Source: Hydractinia symbiolongicarpus (lineage: Eukaryota > Cnidaria > Hydrozoa > Anthoathecata > Hydractiniidae). Taken from it: 64,000 nucleotides of DNA. The notes beneath the pieces are model-generated. The model did not search any database. It was not told the DNA's origin and saw nothing but the letters and a program-made list of their open reading frames with translations. Position numbers and translations under genes: made by a program. The stretch spans positions 12,149,001-12,213,000 of the forward strand of contig NC_079875.1 in assembly GCF_029227915.1 (NCBI RefSeq), read 5' to 3'. Positions 57,441 through 64,000 of this stretch are shown one piece after another; position 1 is the stretch's first letter; each line of letters begins with the position of its first letter.

Positions 57441-60400
57441 CTAATAATGTTTAGTAGCATTTGGAGCGAAATATAACTTATGAAAAGCTTCCTTAATATT
57501 GATACAGTTAGAGACGGTCGACGCGACGCCAGCTAGTGTCGCTACTAAACCAACGACAAACATTACAAGACGTTCTTTGTTACTTGTTTCCGGATATAAC
57601 CTCAGGTAGCACCATATTGGAAATATGAAACAGAGAAACACGTTGATGGAGCCGCCAACCAAGTCAACTATAGGACCAAACTTCGGGAATGCTTCACAGG
57701 AAGCTAATATACAGAGCACGACTGCAGATCGTAGGCCAACTCTTTTTGGTGAAAATTCTAAATAAAATAATAATATATAAGGCGAATTGAAATGTACTTT
57801 TTTTGATTTGTTTAGTTGTTAAAAACAAAAGTCACAAAATTAGTGTAAAATATAGCTTTAACCTTTTAATGCCTAAGAATTTTTAAGAAAAATCTCACAA
57901 AAATTCCTATTTTGGTTTCAATATCCTAGTTAACAGCTGCCTTGCACGGATCTATTTGACTAAAGTTAGAAAGCTAATTCTTTGCCCCTTTCATTGCAAA
58001 TATTAACAGCGCCTTCCTTCCACGCTCCGCCTGTTTTATGCCATGTGTGGTGCAACAGATACGAAAGCATTAAAATTGCAAAGTCTACGCTTCACCTGAC
58101 AATCTGAAGTTTCATAAGCTTTGTGGTGACATGTAGAGGGTTGAGCAAGATTTTTTTTGGAAACAAAACTGATATTCATCCGCAAAACGATCGTATATGC
58201 TTTTAATCGTTTCCAAGATACGTTACGTTACAAATCGGCAAATCATAGATTGGTTTTTAATTAGAAAAAAGAGAGTGCTGTAGATTGAACCCTGACAGAA
58301 GAACTGTATATGGAATAATGACCATAATAGATAAGACTACATTGGATAAAGTATAGATATTAGATTTTGCAGAATCCCCCACATCCAACTTCGATCATGA
58401 CAGCAGTCATTTTAGGAGTAGAAATTTTGATGCAGAGAAAATTCGGCGAGTTTTGTCAAAATACGCCAAATTAAATTCGCGCAAAGTTTAAAATAACTGA
58501 CCAATAAATGAAATTAAAGGCTGTTGCCTAATTAAATCCTCGCCAAATTTTCTGTTCTTGAGTTAGTTGAGAAGGTGGATCGTGCATACGTTTAAAATCG
58601 TTGTTCCTTAAATCGATTGTTTACAACTAACAGATTGCCTGTCAAATTTTAAGGTTTTTTATTATCATTTTTGCCACACACAATATGGTACTGCCCTAAA
58701 AAAAACCCAACAAAGGCAATGTTTAAGATATAAACCTATGGGAAGTTAATTATTTGATGAAGTGCAAACACAATATCTTACCACGAAGAAACGATTTATA
58801 GACAGAAGTATTCTTGAAAGTATTTGTTATTTTAAGATTTTTAAGGCTTCAAGCTCGCAACAGACCTCTTGCATTACAGTAGGGTAATATAAATAAAAAC
58901 TGAAAAATTACTCACCATATGGAACATCAAAGTGCGCTTCAAGTTGCTGCAACAGAGGATTGATCATCAGAACAAAACCAGACAAAAAATGCGTTGCAAA
59001 TAAACACTCCGCTACACTAACAAGAACACGATTGGTGCCATGATCCTTGTCGTAATTTGATAGAGTAGTCAGTATACTATCTTCAAGTTTTGCACCAATG
59101 GTGAGATAGCCACCAATTGCAGTTGGGATGTACAGCAAGGAAATTCCAAAATAACCAAGATAAGCTGCTTTAGCAAACTCGTTCGGACTTTTCATGTCTG
59201 ACTGTATTGTTGGAAACAGACTTGCTCCTGTGAATCCAAACACAAACGTACCAAACGCAGATGCAAGCGTGCCAAACGTAATATCAGCCTTCTTTACATC
59301 ACCTAAATCATCTGGTGCAATAATGCCATATTTTACCCATATTAATACAAGAGCTATCGTTGTTGATCCAGCAGCAGCTAAAGCTATAAACCAAAAATCT
59401 TTTGGCGTACCAAGCCATGTCAATGGTAGGATAACTAGGGTAATGACAACAAGCCACAGTCGAAGGTTAGCCTCACTATGTAACTGACCAGCATGGAATG
59501 CAATGAAAGAACCGACAATCTCAGATGCTAACAGTAAGTAAATTGCGCAAGTCAAAAAGAGTTGCGTGTTTAAGCAGAATGTGATTCCATTGCGTAATTT
59601 CTTTCCACTGGCGATTTCTCCAATATACGGATAGGGATCTCTGATAGGATCTGAACTTTCTTTCTGCTCTCGAATTTTTTTCCAGGATTTACCAAGCAAC
59701 AGTCCGCAGTAGACACTCATCACCAAAACAGCAGCAATGATAAGCAAACCTAAATTAAAGTTGGAATTGTGATTAACCTTTTAAAACACTAAATATATAT
59801 ACATATATAATGAAAAAAAACATAGTTTTTGTTCATAAGAGTTATACAGAGTTTGATAAAAGTATCATTTTAACCTTTACACATCTGAAGACACATGAAG
59901 TTATGAGTACTTTATTCTGCTGACTTGAGAAAATAAAGTGAATTGATAAACTGACAGAGTTCCTGCTAAAAACATTTTAACATATAAATAAAACATGGGC
60001 TGGCTCTTGGGAAATTTAATTTAAAGTTAAGAAACATCCATGCAGAACCCGTATTATTTAACAGGGTCCCACTCAACAAAATTTAAGAAGATTTGAGGAC
60101 TTTTAGAGAAATTTTTGTGATTTTTGAGAAGTTAATAAAATTGAGTAGATTTGAAGAGAAAAACTTGCACTTGTAAAAATGAAGGAATTTTTTCACAGAC
60201 CGGCTCCTCAATATTTTCTTACAAAAGATAACTAAGAAACTTTGCTTAAAATACAAACACAACAAAAAAGTTATGTTTGCAGGTCACAGCAACCACAAGT
60301 TGTGGTGATTTAAAATAAAAACTAGCATATATAAAAAATAACCAACATGTCAAATTCTTTTGAGGAGAAAAAAAAACCTAAATTTCAAATATAATTGAGG

Positions 60401-62526
60401 ACATTTGAGAAGAATTAGGAAGACCTTTTGAATTTGAGGGGATTTGAGAGGCTATGAGAAGGCGTGGGGACCCTGTATAATCATTATCTCCAAAGAATTA
60501 GTCCTGATGTAACAATATAAAAACACACTCACAATTGAAAGTTTAATGTTTGCACAAAGCATTTACATGTAATGGTACTAATTTTTGCTGTTATTTGTTC
60601 TGTTAACAATTATATAATTATACTTTTGAAAGAAAAAATTCTTCCTTTTTTGGGAATAAAATTGTCCTATTACTTCCTTTGGGGTAAAAATTTTGAGAAC
60701 TTTTTTATTTCTTGATTTTGTCCTGGGTAAAAGTTTCGGTTATTTTAAAGAATATTTTGTGAATTAAACCGTGAAAGCACCAAAAAATAATACCCATTAA
60801 GGTGTACACACTGCTTAGATAACTATATAACATAGCAATAACCATTATGACATTTTAAAGATCCTAACCTGTTGGAAAAAACATTAGTTTGAAAATAATT
60901 TTAAAAAAGATTTGCATTAATTCCACTTCAACCCTAATTTGGTATAGAAAGGGGTTGGGGGCATATGGTGCCCACGGTTTTATTTAAATTTTAATATCTT
61001 TAGAATTACTTGCTGAAATGAAACTTTGTCACTATAAATGACATTCACTTGTCAATGACATTATAGTACACTCTATAATTCGAAACTGATGTTCAATTTT
61101 TAAAATTACTTCTAATACTAATTATGATCTAATGATCATAATTAGTATGAGAATTTCGCAAAGTGTTTATGCTTTTAATATAAACATTTGGCTAAATTTT
61201 TGCAACCCGTTAAATCTGTTTTCCTCAACTCCAACTCTAATCTCATGATATGAAATATATCAGATCTTCTTGAATATACTTATTCAATTTTATGTGAAAA
61301 AAAACATATTGCTAACAGAATATCAAATAGAATGGGGAATATTGCCAGAATGTTTTCTTCAATTTTAAAATTACTGATGTCATCACACAAAAACTGCTGA
61401 TGTCAGCAAGAAAATAATTATGCTATAATATTTCCCTTTTGTCTTCTTTTGAAAATTTACTACATTTCATGTCATAAGAATAACTCTTTCAGAATTTATG
61501 GACTCCCTGTGCCTCCATACTTTTATGCCCCAAAAAAGCCTATACAAACAAGGGCTTAATTAATTTTTATTGATTTTGACGGGCTTGGTCAAAAAATAAC
61601 ATTTCATGATGTATTAATTTTTTGCTAAGATGTTTTTTTGCTATGATATATTTTTGAACTTATCAAGAAACAAAGAAAGTTTTTTCCGAATAACCCATTA
61701 AGAATAATTAAATCGAAATTCGATGTTTGTGTAAGGCATGGATTTTAGTTGTTTACAAAAAATGCAAACAGGTTTCAGAGAAAAATAGTAAGGCATGTAA
61801 CTGTAATGTGTTTAATGACAATAACAAAAAAGAGACTATAACTAGCTAATCTAGAGTTTATAACAGCTAATCCTTTTTTGAACTTGCCTCATTATAAAAT
61901 TTAAAAAAAATGAGTGGTATTATATTGGTGTTTCTGTTTTAAATACCTTAAAAAACACTAGACTAAAACTTTGAAGAAAAAAATACAAAATATAGGAGGG
62001 GGGGGGGTATGAAATTGTAGTTTAAATTTTTAAAATAGGCAAATTTAAGGTTGTTTTTTAAAAAAATTTAGTGTTCTAAATAAGCATATATTTTTATTCA
62101 AAATCTCTATCACTCATCAGTTATGGTAATTTTAAAAACAATGCTTAACCACAACACATGGGATTAATCACTTGTAGTTATGCACACACACAATTAAGAA
62201 CATTTTTTATTACAATTAGCTCCATGTGTTCTTTATCAAAACAATTTAATAAACACACTATATCTTTCCTAAACTTGTAAAATATCTAAAATGTTACATA
62301 CCATAAAGCCCCGTTTTTGACATGGCTCCTGGAAATGCTACTGCACCGGCCCCACATATTTCTCCAATAATAAAAATTCCAGCCGTTAGAACACTAATTC
62401 CATGCACATGGGAACTGCCACTAGACTCAGAGGATGGTTTCTCATGTTCACCAACATCATCCAGCTCATATGATTCTCTTAGTTTGTGGTGTACTCCAGT
62501 ATCGTCTTTGTCTCGAGTAGAAAATT
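57441..62526 (-). CDS. AAAP-family amino-acid transporter (SLC32/36/38-like), 5' incomplete
   Basis: Exons in order: 62302-62526, 58916-59749, 57441-57757, with consistent phases (about 458 codons). A hydrophilic acidic N-terminal tail (ESYELDDVGEHEKPSSES) is followed by the first membrane segment with the hallmark GEICGAGAVAFPGAMSKTG loop. About ten more hydrophobic segments follow, including FGTFVFGFTGASLFPTIQSD and PKFGPIVDLVGGSINVFLCF, which are typical of the Aa_trans fold. These carriers move neutral or basic amino acids, often with protons or sodium, across plasma or lysosomal membranes. Substrate cannot be read from sequence. The tail ends ...APNATKHY then stop. The first visible exon starts with a splice acceptor (TTTTATAG) in mid-codon and has no ATG, so a first coding exon must lie upstream, to the right. 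Confidence 0.9.
57758..58915. other. Transporter intron 2, no recognised content
   Basis: Intron of 1.16 kb. It contains scattered GCGAATTT/AAATTCGC motifs (58440-58560) reminiscent of the element at 56104. Nothing coding was seen. Confidence 0.5.
59750..62301. other. Transporter intron 1, 2.55 kb, no recognised content
   Basis: AT-rich intron with a perfect TACTAATTATGATC/GATCATAATTAGTA inverted repeat at about 61115-61150 and a poly-G run near 61998. No genes or known repeats were recognised. Confidence 0.5.
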
Positions 62527-64000
62527 CTATAAAATACAATAAAATATTAAATATATTTTTCTACAAAACCACCTGAAAGTGGCCTGTGTTTCCTCAAAAT
62601 AACTAAAGGTGTAAGCAAAAAAATTTTGTTATTATGTCAGGGTTTATGTGTTCATGCCTTATCAATGTACAGATTTGTTAACATAACAAAACCACACTTG
62701 GCAATGACACTTGTTTACTATACTTTCATGTCTCTTAAATTTTTGATTAAATAGATTGGGATTTGCAGAACAGTTAGCAATATTCTTTTACGCTTGCACA
62801 AGCTCTATATATTTCACTGAAACAATTTACTAACTACAGGTCGACCTGCAGATCTCAAACTATGGATTCCTTAGTAAAAATTTAAGAGACATAAAAAAAA
62901 AATGAATTTATTCGTGATATAACTTTTATGCTATAATACAATTAGCTTACTTAAAATATAATCTATCATAGTAAAAGACTAATCTGTCTGTAATACACCT
63001 AGCGAATATGTTCATTTTTTTTTTAATCAGAGAAAAAAGCTAATATTCGACAAATCAAATGTCACAACACCAATAACATATATTAAATTACTGAAGCCAT
63101 GTCAATGCAGCTAAAAGTTTAAGGACAATAACTTAGAAACAGCTGGAAATAACAAGTGCCATCTACTGTGTGGGAACCAAAATGGAAATAAAATGCTGGC
63201 TCAACCCACCAGTCCTATAGAACAGTCAGGTTAATAACCTTTAAACTCTAATATTTCTTACAAACTGTTAGTCAAAAACTCATGATCCTATACATTCTTC
63301 TAATCAGCATTTCAAGCTCTATACAGTAGGGGCAATAGGTGAACAAATTTAAAAAAAAGGTTTTTCCTTGCAATAACAGGTCATTGCTGATGTTTTTGGA
63401 ATTCCTAAAACTTCCTATATATATTTTCTATTATCCTTCTGTGTTAGTAGATTTTTTTCGCAAGTTTATAGGCCAGTTCTATACTAAACCCTCAAAGTGG
63501 CTCCCTTCATTTTGCTTTAAAGTCACAAAAAAGGATGTCTTGTTAAATCTGCTGACACTATGGAACACAATGTTACACATTTTTTTATAAGAAACATGTT
63601 TATAAGAAGCCTACATGTAAAATCTTCAAAAATTAAGAAATTTTTACTACTACATTCCATGTGTATTTCTGAAATAAGAAACTTGTTTCTAATTAATTCT
63701 TACAATTAATTAAAGATGTTACAATCACCACTACGGAGTAAGTTTTTTTTTTACATTACTGTACCTAAGTTCCCAATGGGAATAATACACACTATAGTAA
63801 ACAATCAAAAAATGCTAATAAGAAACCCTTACTTTACTAGGAAAATTAGGAAATGAAATAAGAAACTTTTGGAACTAAGAACATGGAATTTCAGGCTACA
63901 AATAAGAAACTTTTAGAACTAGGCACTTCGCCAGATTTCTTATAAAAACCGTGTAGTGCATTAGATTGATATCAATACATTATTAATGATGATGTATATA
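62527..64000. other. Right edge, transporter upstream region
   Basis: Expected to contain the missing first exon or promoter of the transporter, but no ATG exon with a matching donor phase could be identified with confidence. The 83-codon frame 63339-63590 has no recognisable similarity. ATAAGAAAC-type motifs recur between 63590 and 63950. Confidence 0.4.

Noticed and set aside
59194-59487. 97-codon plus-strand gene
   Set aside because: Antisense shadow of the transporter exon 58916-59749.

Overview
This is a 64 kb piece of an AT-rich animal nuclear genome. Multi-exon genes have short GT-AG introns. They include a cilium gene (AHI1) and a Golgi-tether gene (COG1), and are embedded in LINE, SINE and MITE repeats. 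Base composition, compact introns and CR1-like retrotransposons suggest a cnidarian, perhaps a hydrozoan; this is an inference, because no species-diagnostic sequence was seen. There is no bacterial, phage or CRISPR content.

Minus-strand gene block, 1-35.6 kb. Reading right to left along the minus strand: TRMT112 (one exon), MRPL36 (one exon), COG1 (25 exons, complete, 962 aa) and AHI1 (27 exons, 897 codons visible, 3' end off the left edge). I assembled every COG1 and AHI1 exon by hand, and splice phases agree at every junction. A degenerate 3.6 kb CR1-like LINE with an N-terminal 2A-like motif sits inside an AHI1 intron, with its tail about a dozen bases from a 5' splice site.

Repeat-rich intergenic block, 35.6-45.2 kb (a smaller one lies at 14.4-19.8 kb). 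It holds a complex minisatellite, several copies of a tRNA-derived SINE, a LINE 3' fragment, and a set of short inverted-repeat elements. Two of these (38765-40140 and 43355-44055) have related ends, TWA target duplications and dense subterminal palindromic repeats, and look like non-autonomous PIF/Harbinger-type elements.

Plus-strand gene, 45.2-53.5 kb. It encodes a protein of about 1,090 aa with six CCCH zinc fingers, a probable RWD-like segment, CxxC zinc knuckles and a C-terminal CHY zinc finger. After 4 kb of intergenic DNA with further inverted-repeat elements, a minus-strand AAAP-family amino-acid transporter (57.4 to >62.5 kb) lies at the right, with its first exon not found.

The encoded functions are housekeeping or cell-biological: translation and methyltransferase support (TRMT112, MRPL36), Golgi trafficking (COG1), the ciliary transition zone (AHI1), amino-acid transport, and one protein of unknown function. 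No functional link between them is evident beyond shared orientation of the first four. The most novel-looking material is the family of foldback elements carrying a shared ~52-bp minisatellite, and the CCCH-RWD-CHY protein.
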